Assembly: GCA_007570785.1 (NCBI GenBank)
Contig: ML660210.1
Coordinates: 1,024,414 to 1,088,413 of the forward strand
Source of the DNA: Antilocapra americana
Lineage: Eukaryota > Chordata > Mammalia > Artiodactyla > Antilocapridae
DNA: 64,000 nucleotides
Direction of reading: 5' to 3'
Made by a program: the position numbers and the translations under genes. This document shows positions 1-12,379 of the stretch, piece by piece; within the stretch, counting starts at the first letter, position 1; every line of letters begins with the position of its first letter. The notes beneath the pieces are model-generated. The model was not told where the DNA came from and made no database searches. It was given only the letters and a program-made list of their open reading frames with translations.

Positions 1-1205
1 ATTATCTGATGGAAGTAATCCAATTATAGGGTGTTGTATTATGTAAGAAATAATCAGGTTAAAATTATAACATTTCTTAAATTTGAATATAAGCTTTAAT
101 TGTTACTGTAGAACTTTTGCAGTTTATCTACAATGCTTCATGTCAAAGGATTGTATCAGTTTACTTATTTTTGTTGTCTCAAAAATGCATTCCAACTTGC
201 TGTGACATTTTATAAAAAATGTCACAAGTCTGCTCCTTATTTTTCTTAGTTGTAAGGTAAGGTATTTATCTAGGTAGTTCTTACTGTTAAACAGACATCA
301 GAATTCATGAATAATTGAATACACTTATCACATGAGCACTAATGATAACTAAAAGCATAAGAAGAGTCTTCCCGAGAATAATAGCTTCTCATAGCATTTC
401 AATCTCCAGTGTTGTCCATATAGGCCTAAGTGAGAGACACCAGTTTTGTGGCTCTTATGAAGCATTTTGTAATTTAAAGTAAATTTATTTGTATGTCACT
501 TACCATAACTTTCCCCAAGAAGAAAAAAGAAATAAAATACATGTAACAGAAATAGTTCAAACTAAAAAATGAATTTGCTGATATAATATGCATACTAGTA
601 TACGTGACTACATAAAACAATATTATTGACAAAGTTATCCACAAACCTAGACAGCGTAAAACTTTCTAATCTAAATAATCAAATTATCATAGATTAAAAT
701 GTTATCAATGCTACATAAAATTTCTCAGTGGTTCCTCGAAATCATAAATTTGAAGGCAGTATGACATAGAATGTCTCTTTGTATACAGTCTTCAGTTACC
801 TGTTATATTCTCAAGATATACTGAACTTCTTTCCAATAATTGAAAATTGCTTTCTCTGTCTCATTCTAAAGCAATATTGAAACTCAACCCAAACAACTGG
901 GACAGTATAGCAAGTTATTTCCAGCTTTGATGGTGCCCTTTGCTTCAAACTCAGAACAGCTATAAATATGAAGAAAACTAGGAAAGACAATTGAGTTCAT
1001 GTATGACATAAATACTAAGAACAGAGACTTTGTCTATCACATGAGTATTGCTCCACCTTGGTTGGTGCCCTAACTTACTGGTTATGATTATGGTGACCTG
1101 AGTTTAGCTCAATGCTTGAAGTCAGTGTTTCTACTTCTATCAGTGAATAAAAGAATAAAAAATAAATAAATACTACTGAGCACACAAATACATTAAATTC
1201 AACAT
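1..1205. other. AT-rich intergenic DNA, nothing identified
   Basis: No open frame longer than about 60 codons looks gene-like, and I recognise no repeat family here. The base composition is strongly AT-rich with short A and T runs. It may contain diverged old repeats below what can be recognised by eye. Confidence 0.6.
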
Positions 1206-1211
1206 ATCTCC

Positions 1212-1365
1212 TTGAATTGGGAAGATTCCCTGCAGTAGGAAATGGCAACCCATTCCAGTATTCTTGCCTGGAAAATTTCATGAACAGAACTGGTTTTTGG
1301 CAGGCTACAGTCCATGGAGATGCAAATAGCCAGACATGACTGGGTGACTGAGCCCTCACACACTC
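1212..1365 (+). mobile_element. BovA-type SINE fragment
   Basis: The stretch matches the 3' (BovA) half of the ruminant Bov-tA SINE: the cattle-typical words 'aatggcaaccca', 'ccagtattcttgcctgg' and 'ggctacagtccatgg' follow in the expected order. The tRNA-derived head is missing, so the copy is 5' truncated. A minus-strand open frame over it is only antisense SINE. Confidence 0.85.
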
Positions 1366-1914
1366 AAGCATATCTTAAGGCTGTAATTTTTCATGAAGTA
1401 AATAATTTCAAAATGCTAAACAGAAGAAAAAATAGAAAAACTCAAAATCTCTTGCTGAAAATGAACTCTCAATAAAAGTTAAAACAAAAACAATAAAATA
1501 CAATACTGAAAATGCCAAAAAAGTTGACAGCTAAAAATGTATCTCTAATAAAATTAATCTCTAAATAGTAATATTAATATTTCAGTCTTGAAATAAGTGT
1601 GAAAAAGATGTCCCAAATTATATCTGAAAGCACAACTTACATTTAAAAAGCAATAAACTATGAAACAAAATAACGTGAAATGAAATTACACTAGAACAGA
1701 CATCTACATTCAAAACTAGTGATACTCTTGAAGGTCTTGAAATTACTGGTAAATGTTCATTTTCTAACTGTGCTTCATAATTTAGGTATATTTATATTTA
1801 GTAATATAAATATATCAAAGTTAACAAAGTACTATAAAAAGAAACAAACTCTGTTTTATTAATTTATAGTTATTATTTATCACAAATAAAACTTATTTAA
1901 AATATGTCAGGTTA

Positions 1915-2080
1915 GGGATTTCCCTGGTGATAAAGTGGTTAGGACTCTGAGCTTCCACTGCAAGGGTACAGGCTTGATCTCTTGTTGGGGAACTAAAATC
2001 CCACATGCAACTTGGCATGGCCAAAAGATATAGAGAAAGCTTATTCTAAGGAATACAAAGATATATTAAATAAATAAATA
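1915..2080 (+). mobile_element. CHR-2-like tRNA-derived SINE with target duplication
   Basis: It starts with 'ggatttccctggtg', has the 'gtggttaggactctg' body and ends at 'ggcatggccaaaag', as in the short cetartiodactyl CHR SINE. A degenerate TAAA-rich tail follows. It is flanked by a 14-base duplication with one mismatch (aatatgtcaggtta at 1,901-1,914 and aatatgccaggtta at 2,081-2,094), which fixes the insertion limits. Confidence 0.85.
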
Positions 2081-2094
2081 AATATGCCAGGTTA

Positions 2095-3231
2095 CTTCTC
2101 TAAAATTCTGAATATAAAAACTGGAAAAAAGAGATGAGGAAATGAAAAATTGTAAAAATATTATAACACATAAGATTAAAACATTAAAATACCAATTTTA
2201 AAATGCTCAGAAGTAACACTAAAGTCAGAAAAAAATGTGTTCAAACAAAAAATAGTGGGGATAAGTGATATAGTAACAGTAACATGATAGAATTGATTTT
2301 TCCTAAATAATTGCTATAATAAACATAATTCTAATCAACAAAAGAGAAGTATAAAGGGGGGATCATTTGACCTACTATACTTTGCATTTAAAGCATAAAA
2401 TAACATTATGTAAGATAAGAATTTACTTAAAAAAAATGCCCTTAAATACTATGATGAAATGCAACATACATAATCACCAGTGTTAGTCTCAAAGATACAC
2501 ATTAAATATACACACACAAAAAAGTGAAAAGGCCAATAACACAAATGATAAAATCTTTGGATTGACAGTGAATCTGCAGAAGAATAATCAAAATAGTCAG
2601 AAAACAAATATAAGAATAATTAATCTCATTGATGATCAGAAGTATTCAAATTAAAAGATTATATAATACCATTATACACCTATAATATTGATTTAAAATA
2701 GTCTAAAATACTAATATTTTTATAAAGACATAAAGGGAACTCTAAGACACTGCTGGGATATAAACAGAAATATTTTACAGTACTTTAGATTACATTTAGC
2801 TAATATATGAGCTAATTTAGCTAATTAAGATGCCCTTATACACTACCCCAAAACTCCATTTTCATGCAAATAAACTAGACTTGCTCTTATGTAAAGATTT
2901 AAGTACAAAATTGTTGAGAAAAGAAAATCTTAGGTCAGGAAAAAGTAACTTAAAAACATGCATCAGCGTTGCAATGAATACTGAAAATGCACTAAAAAGA
3001 ATAGTGTGGAATGCTTCCATTGATATCTTATTTCTCTCTAGTTCCCCAGAATACTTATTACCTTCTTTTTCTTTCACAGTATTTGACACCTAGTCTACCA
3101 GGGTTCACAGGTCATTATCAGAAGAGATGAATACTGATTTAAATTACCAGATACTCCATAGACATTTAACTCACTTCTTTCTTTCCTTCTAAGTCACAGC
3201 CAAGCAGCTGTGCCACCTTGACACTCAGTTT
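2095..3231. other. AT-rich intergenic DNA
   Basis: Opposed open frames at 2,830-3,093 (87 codons) and 2,862-3,089 (75 codons) overlap on the two strands. Neither has a recognisable motif, signal peptide or splice context. I see no repeat family I can name. Confidence 0.5.
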
Positions 3232-3698
3232 GATCAAGTTGGGTTTATTCCAGAAATGCAAGGATTCTTCAGTATATGCAAATTAATCAACATGATGCAT
3301 CATATTAACAAATTGAAAGACAAAAACCATATGATCATCTCAATAGATGCAGAAAAAGCCTTTGAAAAAATTCAGTACCCATTTATGGTTACAACTCTTC
3401 AAAGAATGGGCATAGAAGCAACCTACCTCAACATAGTAAAGGCCAAATACGGTAAGCCTACAGCAAACATTATTCTCAATGGTGAAAAACTGAAAGCATT
3501 CCCAGTAAGATCAGGAACAAGACAAGAGTGAGCACTTTCACCACTATTATTCAACATAGTTCTGGAAGCCCTAGCTACAGAAATCAGAGAAGAAAAAGAA
3601 ATAAAAGGAATCTAGATCAGAAAGACAATCTAAAGCTCTCTCTGTTTGCAGATGACGTGATACTGTTCATAGTAAACCTCAAAGATAGTATGAAACCG
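3232..3698 (+). mobile_element. L1 fragment, reverse transcriptase region of ORF2
   Basis: Translation of 3,256-3,531 gives an L1 ORF2 reverse transcriptase segment: the motif around [13 protein letters not shown] is the first catalytic block. A stop follows, and in a shifted frame near 3,640 LSLFADDVILF carries the FADD catalytic box. The copy is therefore frameshifted and dead. It lacks endonuclease, ORF1 and the 3' end, and is cut at its right side by a BovB insertion. Confidence 0.9.
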
Positions 3699-4680
3699 TT
3701 CAGTTCAGTTCAGTTCAGTTCAGTCACTCAGTCATATCCAACCCTTTGCAACCCCATTGCAGCATGCCAGGCCTCCCTGTCCATCACAAACTTCCAGAGT
3801 TTACCCAAACTCATGTCCATCAAGTTTGTGATGCCATCCAACCATCTAATCCTCTGTCGTTCCCTTCTCCTCCTGCCTTCAATCTTTCCCAGCATCAGGG
3901 TCTTTTCCAGTGAGTCAATTCTTCGCATGCGGTGGCTAGTGTATTGTAGTTTCACCTTCAACATCAGTCCTTCCAAAGAACATTCAGGACTGATTTCCAT
4001 AAGACAGGTTGGATCTCCTTGCTGTCCAAGGGACTCTGAAGGTCTTCTCCAACCCACAGTTCAAAAGCATCAGTTCTTATGCATTCAGCTTTCTTTAGAG
4101 TCCAACTATCACATCCATACATGACCACTGGAAAAACCATAGCCTTGAATAGACAGATCTTTGTTGGCAAAGTAATGTCTCTGCTTTTTAACATGCTGTC
4201 TAGGTTGGTCATAACTTTTCTTCCAAGGAGCAAGTGTCTTTTAATTTCATGACTGCAGTCACCATCTACAGTGATTTTGGAGCCCCCCAAAATAAAGTCT
4301 GCCACCATTTCCACTGTTTCTCCATCTATTTGCCATGAAGTGATGGGACCGGATGCCATGATCTTGGTTTTCTGAATGTTGAGCTGTAAGTCAACTTTTT
4401 CTCTCTCCTCTTTCACTTTCATCAAGAGGCTCTTTAGTTCTTCTTAACTTTCTGCCATAAGGGTGGTGTCATCTGCATATCTGAAGTTATTGATATTTCA
4501 CCCAGCAATCTTGATTCCAGCTTCTGCTTCTTCCAGTCTGGTATTTCATCTGATATACTCCACATAGAAGTTAAATCAGCAGGGTGACAATATACAGCCT
4601 TGATGTACTCCTTTCCCAATTTTGAACTAGTCTGTTGTTCCATGTTCAGTTCTAACTGTTGCTTCTTGACCTGCACACAG
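3699..4680 (-). mobile_element. BovB (RTE) LINE, 5' truncated
   Basis: On the minus strand this reads as the 3' kilobase of BovB. The frame at 3,964-4,425 includes ASGPITSWQIDGETVE and the region after the polymerase core, followed by the untranslated 3' end with its tandem 'gttca' repeats at 3,699-3,722. It has several stops and frame breaks and is 5' truncated, as most BovB copies are. It interrupts the L1 fragment to its left. Confidence 0.95.
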
Positions 4681-4796
4681 AATGCTGGAATTAAAGTTTT
4701 ATCAACTAGATCATCCTCAAATATGAGAGGATAATTACTATATTTATGTGTATATGCAAATATAAATAGGAATTTAATATATGTATATATAGGTTT

Positions 4797-4802
4797 TATA
4801 TA

Positions 4803-4834
<32 letters not shown>
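4797..4834. repeat. (TA)n microsatellite
   Basis: About 38 bases of nearly pure TA repeat directly upstream of a SINE. Confidence 0.95.
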
Positions 4835-4845
4835 GGAATTACATA

Positions 4846-5054
4846 ACTTCCCTGGTGGCTCAGGTGGTAAAACGTTTGTCTACAGTGTGGGAAACCCAAG
4901 TTCAATCCCTGGGTGGCGAAGATCCCCTGGAGAAAGAAATGGCAACCCACTCCAGTATTCTTGCCGGGAAAATCCCATGGAGCCTGGGAGGCTACAGTCC
5001 ATGGGGTCACAAAGAGTCGGACACGACTGAGCGACTTCATTTTCACTTTCACTT
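4846..5054 (+). mobile_element. Bov-tA SINE, near full length
   Basis: It has the tRNA-Glu-derived head (acttccctggtggctcagg), the BovA body and the end 'cggacacgactgagcgac'. Low divergence from the remembered consensus suggests a young copy. Overlapping open frames on both strands (4,855-5,202 and others) are SINE-derived and not genes. Confidence 0.95.
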
Positions 5055-5092
5055 ACACACACACACGCACACACACACACACACATATATAT
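5055..5092. repeat. (CA)n microsatellite at a SINE tail
   Basis: A CA repeat with one CG interruption followed by a short TA run, adjoining the 3' end of the SINE. Microsatellites commonly arise from SINE tails. Confidence 0.95.
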
Positions 5093-5910
5093 ATTTCTCA
5101 TACACTTTCCTCCTCACAAGAGTTACCACAAAAATATCTACATTTAAATCTACATTTAAAGAAGTGATGAGAGCAACGATTACACAACTACATGAACGGT
5201 AAGTTATATGAGAATTAATGTGATAAATTGTCTAACACTTTGTTTTCTTCAAAAATTAATCATAGACAAAAACAGACAAAATAGAAAGAATTTACTACAG
5301 AAGTGGTCCCTGGGAAAAAACCCTTAAAGCTACGAATCTGGAATTGGTTGTCTGATTTGGTTAGATTAGAAGATGGTAATGGTTTATTCTTCAGGGAACT
5401 GTGAGAGTGGAAGTAAATGTAATCCAGTGGCAAAAAAAAAAGTTTAAATTATCACTTGTAATCTTCTGGAATGAAGTATGTATTGATGCTTTAGAGTTTG
5501 AAGAACAACAGCTATTGCAAAAATATTTTGGTGAGACTAGAAGTCAGAATTTCTAGATCAGATGTCCACTCCTTACTAACTTGAAGGTATCATAGTGAAG
5601 AAAATGAGAAATTTAGTGGAGGCCAAAGAACTACAATACTTTTGTGGGCATGCTAAGAGTCTCTTATTTCTTGGAATTGCAGAAAATATATCTACCTGAA
5701 CTCAAGTTCTCCAATTTGATCATTGGAGTAGCAACAGTATAATGTAATTTAAAATGGTCTTTGATTTGAAATTTCTAGTTTTGTTTGGGAAAGAAGAAGG
5801 CCCTGAAAATTAAGAGTTGTAACTTTGATAGACTCCTATCAACCTGATTGCCTCCCACCTCTCTTCCACTCCTTTTCCTTCATTTGGGGAGATTAAAGGA
5901 CTCTTCTGTT
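5093..5910. other. Intergenic DNA, nothing identified
   Basis: No gene-like open frame and no repeat I can name. Confidence 0.5.
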
Positions 5911-6118
5911 TGTTGTTTAGTTCCACAGTCATGTCCAGCTTGTTTGTGACCCAGTGGACTGTAGCCCTCAAGGTTGCTCAGACCATGGAATTTTCCAGGC
6001 AAGAATATTGGGGAGGGTTGCCATTTCCATCTCCAGGGGATCTTCCCAAGCCAGCGATTGAACCATGTCTCCTGCATTGCAGGCTGATTCTTTACCATTG
6101 AGCCACCTGGGAAGCCCT
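5911..6118 (-). mobile_element. Bov-tA SINE
   Basis: Reverse complement of the full Bov-tA order: BovA end, 'ccaggcaagaatattgg', 'ccaggggatcttccc' and the tRNA-like head 'gagccacctgggaagccct'. It is moderately diverged. Confidence 0.95.
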
Positions 6119-6769
6119 AGAGAATTCTTACTTCAGTCTCTATAATGCCTTGGTCTGAGACAGAGATTTGCAAAAGGATGCTGATCGCTTCAGAAATCAC
6201 CAGCTCTTACTGCTGCGGATTCATGATTAGAGCATGATTTCAGTGGAATGTATAGCATTGAATATAAATCCCGTTCTAGGGAGAGTTAGTATACACCATG
6301 AAATTGTTTTGATATTTTAAAAACAGAGTTTATAGACTGGATGCACTCCATTTAACTCATGGGTTCATGTGCCCTCACTCCAGTGGTAGGATGGCTCTAG
6401 ATAGCTGATGTTCTAAATCTGAAGGAAAATGTGGATACAGAAGTTGAGACCCATGCAAAAAGACAGGGTTGCAGACTCTGAAAAAGTGTTGTGCTGTGAC
6501 AGAGTGATTTTTCACTCTAATTTTCATGCTCTTTGAGTGTTTTGGAAACTGGTATGGCATCTCCAGTGCAGAGAGAACTATGCTATTGTTTTGAAGGATG
6601 TGTGTGTACTTAGTCTAAGATAGCAACTATTACAGGGAAATAGATAGGCATCTAAATGCCCTGTTCATTTCCCTATATAATCCCACCTCTAAATTATACG
6701 AAGATTTCCTTTCTTATCTCTACTCAGTTGTTCATTTAGCTTGGTCATAGAATAAAAAAGGGGAGATAG

Positions 6770-6771
<2 letters not shown>

Positions 6772-6805
<34 letters not shown>
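6772..6805. repeat. (TG)n microsatellite
   Basis: An uninterrupted TG run of about 17 units. Confidence 0.97.
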
Positions 6806-6810
<5 letters not shown>

Positions 6811-8170
6811 AGAAAACACATTGTGATTTTAAGTGCATCTGTGTTTCCTATTTATGCAAATAGCTTTAGATGGTAAGAAGTCCTTCAACTTCTAGGACTG
6901 CTCCTTCCCAGAACTCCCACATAAATCACTCCCTTCCATTAATTTATACTGAAATGTTTTCTCAAGTTTCAAGATAAAAGCCATTCTTATTTCTTATGGA
7001 ATACTTTATTCCTTCAGTTTGGGTCACATTTTTATTTAGGGTTCAGAAACAGGCATAACATTTATCATCATTCTATTCAAGTTTTATGTATGAAATCCCT
7101 CTCTCCATTTACATCTGTTCCATCATCCCCTGTGGCCAGGGAATGACTGTTTATTTCTGAGTAGTTATGGGTTCTGAGAGAATTGGCAAACATTCCACTC
7201 ACTATATGTTTTATATTTGGCTTTCTAATTTCTAAATATATAAATTTTAAAAGTATGATTAAAATAATGTCTAATTATCTACATTTAACCTAAATAGAAA
7301 AGGAACTCTGCTAAACTAAGGACTATAACTTCTTAAAGAACATTTTTTCTCAGTCTTCCACTATTTAAGACTCAGTGTTAATTTATGATTCTGTCATGAA
7401 ACTAATTCCAAAACAGAATAAAATTAGTAAGTCCATGGATTTTAGAACTATATCATGCACAGACCCTGAGAATATTTTAATATTGAAAATGTATTCATCT
7501 ACCATCAGAAGGCTGATACATAGTGATATAACTGTATTTTATTGACTATCAAAATATATAATTATGAAACATGTTATAACCAGAAATTTAAAAGTGGTTT
7601 TGTGGTCCCCAATGTTTTTCTTTTTAAAATAATACCCAATGTACCTAATATTTATTAAATAACTACTTTCTACATGTTTCATTAACTTAGTATTACTTTC
7701 TTTAATTCAACAATATTTTCATATCATGGTGATTAAATAATATATAAAATAATGTTTTTCTGGGGTATGAAGCCAAGTAAAGATATAGATCACATTAAAA
7801 TCTTTTTTTATAATTAAAAGAAAAGATAAAAAGCACATCTGGTAGGAAATGATAGTGAAAGGTAAGAAACCAGAGAATAATATAAAATAAACAGTAAAAA
7901 TACCACCTGGTCACAATTTCTTTCTCTTTTTTGAGCAGTAGTTTCATAAAACATTAAGAATTTGGCACAAAAATCCACTTTATGATTTTGGGCAGCTGTG
8001 TTTCCCTGGATATCTTCAAATATATTAGTCAAATACTGTCGTTAGAATTTTTTTTTTACTTATATAATTTTTGTGGCATGTAAAAGTCTACATAATGCTG
8101 TATAAGTGGTAAAACATAAATTGCTTAAATCTGTTTGGAAATTTTGACTGTATTATTAAGATACCTAATA

Positions 8171-8189
8171 CATACATACACACACACAT

Positions 8190-8223
<34 letters not shown>
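8171..8223. repeat. (CA)n(TA)n compound microsatellite
   Basis: Interrupted CA repeats passing into a TA run of about 8 units. Confidence 0.95.
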
Positions 8224-9008
8224 GTTATGTGACTTTTTTTTTAACTACCAGAACTGATTTATTACATAGTTAAATCACAAATTTACAATATGTTCAAAAG
8301 GGACTAAATGAGACATGTAAAGAGTTTAAATGTAAAAATAGAAAGGACTGTTCAAAAGATCACTTAGATTGGATTATAATCTCAGGAATATTTAAAGAAT
8401 GAAGTGTGACCTTTATAATTATGAAATAGCCATATTTAATATGATTTTAGTAAAATGATGTTCTTATAATATCACAGATGAGAATGTGTATTGGTGAGGA
8501 GAGAGTTCAGGAAACATTTTTCTCAAAGTACTAAAAATTGTTAATGTGAGGCATCAACAATTTTCCTTATTGAGTATAAATAAACTGTACAGTTTCATAT
8601 GGAGTTTATGTCTGTAACAACTGCCTCTGGACTCATGAGTAATGAAAGGTAAAAACAAGAAAACATATGGTGGCTTTTGCATATTTTCTCCAGAGAGTTC
8701 ATTCTGAATCTTTTCATAATTTGCCTTAAATTTGACAGCATTACTCGTACAATTTTCATGAAGAAAAAAAAAAAAATCCCTTTTTTCCCTTCTTTTTAGG
8801 GATTAGAGAGGAAGGTAAATTTTGGTGTTTTATATATGTATACACATATACATTTGTATAGAATACTATAGTTTGCAAAAATATTAGCAAACATTATATT
8901 AGCCTTCAATACCATCACCTGATTATGTAGAGTCTGTTTATCATAAAAATTAATAAGCACAATTTTAGCACTAGGCATTGCTTTATGTTTAAATTACATA
9001 AAAACTGA

Positions 9009-9578
9009 CGTGTCTGTAAGCTATGGTTTTTCCAATAGTCATGTATGGATATGGGAATTGGACCATAAAGAAAACTGAGTGCCAAAGAATTGATGCTTTT
9101 GAACAGTGGTATTGTAGAAGGCTCTTGAGAGTCCTTTGGCATACAAGGAGATCAAATCAGTCAATCCTAAAGTAAATTAGTCCTGAATATTCATTGGTAA
9201 TAGCAACTCACTCCAGTATTCTTGCCTGAAGAATCCCATGGAGAGAGGAGCCTGGCAGGCTATAATCCATGGCGCCGTAAGTGTCAGACACAACTTAGGG
9301 ACTAAACCACTCATTGAAAGGACTGATGCTGAAGCTCCAATACTTTGGCAACCTGATGTGATGAAAAGACCCTGGTTCTGGGAAAGACTGAAAGCAGGAG
9401 GAGAAGGGGATGACAGAGGATGAGATGGTTGGATGGCTTTACCAACTTGTGGAACATGAGTTTGAACAAGCTCTGGGAGTTGGACAGAGAAACCCTGACG
9501 GACAGGGAAACCTGGCGTGCTCTAGCCCATGGGGTCACAAAGAGTCGGACATGATTGAGGGACTGAACTGAATTGACC
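9009..9578 (+). mobile_element. BovB 3' fragment with nested SINE
   Basis: The 3' part of BovB runs from the 'gctatggtttttcc' region to the end 'gggactgaactgaattga'. Its reading frame is broken. At 9,197-9,310 it is interrupted by a SINE fragment, after which BovB resumes at 'tcattgaaaggactgatgct'. Confidence 0.93.
9197..9310 (+). mobile_element. 5'-truncated BovA SINE inserted in BovB
   Basis: The BovA body (ccagtattcttgcctg to the SINE end) is flanked by a 6-base repeat of BovB sequence, tcattg at 9,191-9,196 and 9,311-9,316. This fits target-primed insertion into an existing BovB. Confidence 0.85.
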
Positions 9579-10599
9579 TGTCCCTAACAAGTTATGTAAA
9601 AGTCAGAATCTTCCTTAGTGAGCTCATAATACCTCAGAAATTCAAGGAAAGAAAAATCAACAATCATATTACAATAAATTAAATAAATTAAATATAATAG
9701 ACATTGGATCTTCTTCTGTTCCTAAGCCTATCATAATCATTGCCTAAATCATCCCCATTAGTAATAGTAGAACATAAGGATGAAGTGCAATCCCACAATC
9801 TGACAACAGAATATACAGGTCTAAGATAAATATGATGTGTTTGAAATGTTATTATTTGCTATGTGGTACAAGTAACTTCTCTTTACAATATGTACAAAAA
9901 CATGGTGAAAGTGAGGATGAAACTTTAGAGTAAGTTAAGTTATATGAATGGAAGATTTGTATTTACAAGCAAAATTCACAGGACTTGGTGACTATTATGA
10001 GAAAGATGAAAATCTTAGAATTATTGTTACATATTTTATTGTCAATTTATCTACCTATAAAAGTGATATAAAAACATTCTCCCATTTAACATTAATGTGA
10101 TTTTTCCTTGACTTATAATAATGCTGATATTTTTAAATCCAATATAGTATGCAGATTATTAATGACATATTGAGCAGGTTTTCAACATACATTTAAAGAG
10201 CTAGAATCCTAAACGTCTAGTATCCTTGACAGATACAAGTGAAAAAACAACTCAGAGTCTTCTTTTACCTTTCTCCTCAATAATAAGAATAATTTCCCAA
10301 AGATGGGACTGAAAGAAATATAATGATGCCTTTTTTTTTTACCAAGCAATACAGCAGTAGCATGTTCTTCTCTTACAGATATTAGATATTGCAGAAATCC
10401 CATAAGAAATGTTCTAAAGACAGCATCAGAACATGTCAGATGTAAGCAGACATCTGGGATAATCGGTCGCCACTCCTGAATATGACCTGATTTCATATTG
10501 TGACCCATGGTGCTGTATTTTCAATATAATTTTGCCCTCAACTCTCTCATCCTCAGGTTGAAATCTATTACTTGCTGGTATTGTTATCAGATTTGGGAG
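9579..10599. other. Intergenic DNA, nothing identified
   Basis: A 99-codon minus-strand frame at 10,209-10,508 is the longest here. It has no recognisable domain, contains a lysine run from a poly-T tract, and has no convincing splice acceptor upstream. Confidence 0.45.
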
Positions 10600-11240
10600 G
10601 GTAAAACAGGCTCTTCCCTTGTGGGCCTTGGTTCTTAGTAAGGACCCAAAGAAGAATCTAAGGGCTTACTCATGGCTTAAACAAATTTATTAAGGAAAGA
10701 ACCAGAAAGAACACCGTAGGGGAGAGGTGGGCCAGGCCAAGAGAAACACTGGTGCTGGAATGATGAGATAAGAAGGGTTTTCAAGATGGAGTTCTTGTCT
10801 ATTCATCTAGGTGGGTGTGGACTGGCAGTTTTGATTGACAGTTGTAAGTTAGATAACAATATGCTGTACAGCATATGTCTTTTCTATATTTCAGTCTGTT
10901 ATGATCATATGTGTGTATGTATAATATATTTATGAACAGTTAATAGGCTCCAGCTGCCCAAGTCACTTGAGGACACAGGTGTGCATCAAGGGCAAGTGTC
11001 TAGGAGTTGGAGAAGCCCCTGCGGTTAGTTTGTACCCACTGTGTGCCTCGGGCACATAGGTGGAGTTGGAAGAGTCTCTGGGGTTATTTTGAAGCATATC
11101 TTTGAACTCTCCTGGGTCACATTGGGGCTTGCCTGGGGTGGGATTTATAGTGACCAGCTTGAATTTCTTTTGGCTAGGCCAACCCTCATGTCTCACATCA
11201 AACTTCCTAGCTAACCATGTCAGACTGAGAAACAATCAAC
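10600..11240 (-). mobile_element. Possible endogenous retroviral LTR
   Basis: On the minus strand the segment contains a TATA-like word (CACTATAAATCCC, near 11,147) and, further 3', a polyadenylation signal (AATAAATTTG, near 10,690) followed by a short end region. It is GC-richer than its flanks. The TATA to poly(A) distance of about 450 bases is long, part of the middle is AT-rich unrelated-looking DNA, and I found no target duplication. The family and ends are uncertain. No viral coding sequence adjoins it. Confidence 0.35.
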
Positions 11241-11324
11241 TGAGGTGAAATTAACTTTACAGCAAAACGTTTACTAGTGAGATAGATAGCTTCCATTTAA
11301 TGGTAAATGTTAGCAAGAAGATAG

Positions 11325-11524
11325 ATCCCTGGTAGCTGAGACAGTAAAGAATCTGCTTGCAAAGAGACCCAAGTTCTATCCCTGGGTAGGCAAGATCCTC
11401 TGGAGAAAGGAAAGGCTATCCACTCCAGTATTCTAGCCTGGAGAATTCCATGGACAGAGGAGCCTGATGGAGTCCATGGGGGTCACAAAGTCAGACAAGA
11501 CTGAGCAGCTAACACTAACTAATA
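11325..11524 (+). mobile_element. Bov-tA SINE
   Basis: The head 'tccctggtagctgagacagtaaag', the BovA body and the 'gactgagcagctaacac' end are all present. It is moderately diverged. Confidence 0.93.
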
Positions 11525-11640
11525 CTAAAGCAATTCTTCCACTTAATAACATAAGAAAAAAATAAATAAAGCAAAAACATTTTGTATCACAATTGCTAGT
11601 ATCATCATCATTTACCATCAGATATCAAGGCTCTTATAAA

Positions 11641-11867
11641 GTGAAAGAAAGTGAAAGTGAAGTCGCTCTGTCATGTCGAACTTTTTGCGACCCCATAGAC
11701 TGTAACCTACCAGGCTCTTCTGTCCGTTCATGGGATTTTCCAGTCAAGAGTACTGGAGTGGGGTGCCATTTCCTTCTCCAGGGAGATCTTCCTGACCCAA
11801 GGATCAAACCCAGGTCACCCGCATTGTAGGCAGACACTTTTGCCATCTGAGCCACCAGGGAATTCCT
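11641..11867 (-). mobile_element. Bov-tA SINE
   Basis: Reverse-complement Bov-tA with the 'gtgaaagtgaagtcgctc' terminal region typical of younger BovA subfamilies, ending at the head 'gccaccagggaattcct'. Imperfect flanking repeats (ctcttataaa at left, ctcataaa at right) are compatible with a target duplication. Long open frames over it on both strands are SINE-derived. Confidence 0.93.
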
Positions 11868-12117
11868 CTCATAAAGCATTAGTAAATAAGATAGTGAAGC
11901 ATTAGTGTAAACATTGGGAAAAAAAAAGCCAGTAAAATAGAATAAAGCAGAAGCCAGATGAACATACATTAATACTTCACAGTTACGCTATGTGTTAACA
12001 AATGTTCCACTGCAGTGAAGTGAGAGGAAATAATAATATTTTTAAGAAATTCTGTGGGTTTATTTAAATTGGTATATAGGACAATAATAATAATGTGACC
12101 TCCTACCTCATACTAAA

Positions 12118-12330
12118 GGCTTCCCCGTTGACTCAGTGGTAAAGATCCACCTGTCAAGCAAGAGACACAGGAGATGCAGGTTCGGTCCCTGGGGAAGATC
12201 CCTTGAAGGAGAAGATAGCAATCTACTCCAGTATTCTTGCCTGGAAAATTCCATGGACAGAGGAGCCTGGCGAGCTATAGTCCATAGGGTCACAAAGAGT
12301 CGGACTTAGTGACTAAATAGCAGCAACAAC
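12118..12330 (+). mobile_element. Bov-tA SINE
   Basis: The full Bov-tA order is present, with tRNA-like head at 12,118, BovA body, and an end running into a CAA-rich tail. Confidence 0.93.
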
Positions 12331-12379
12331 CTAACACTAAACACATAAACATATTCTAGACAGATTATAGGTATAAGTT

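Larger units (their letters stand above)
6119..9008. other. Intergenic DNA with simple repeats only
   Basis: Apart from two microsatellites, I can name nothing here. Open frames of 60-75 codons (6,375-6,560, 7,814-8,032, 8,796-8,978) are AT-biased and featureless. Confidence 0.5.

Noticed and set aside
3528..4124. 198-codon plus-strand open frame
   Set aside because: It joins an L1 reverse transcriptase remnant with antisense BovB; composite and not a gene.
4846..4920. tRNA gene
   Set aside because: The tRNA-like heads belong to Bov-tA SINEs; no intact cloverleaf gene outside SINEs was seen.
10209..10508. 99-codon minus-strand open frame
   Set aside because: No domain, a lysine run from a T tract, and no good acceptor; retained only as an unassigned stretch.
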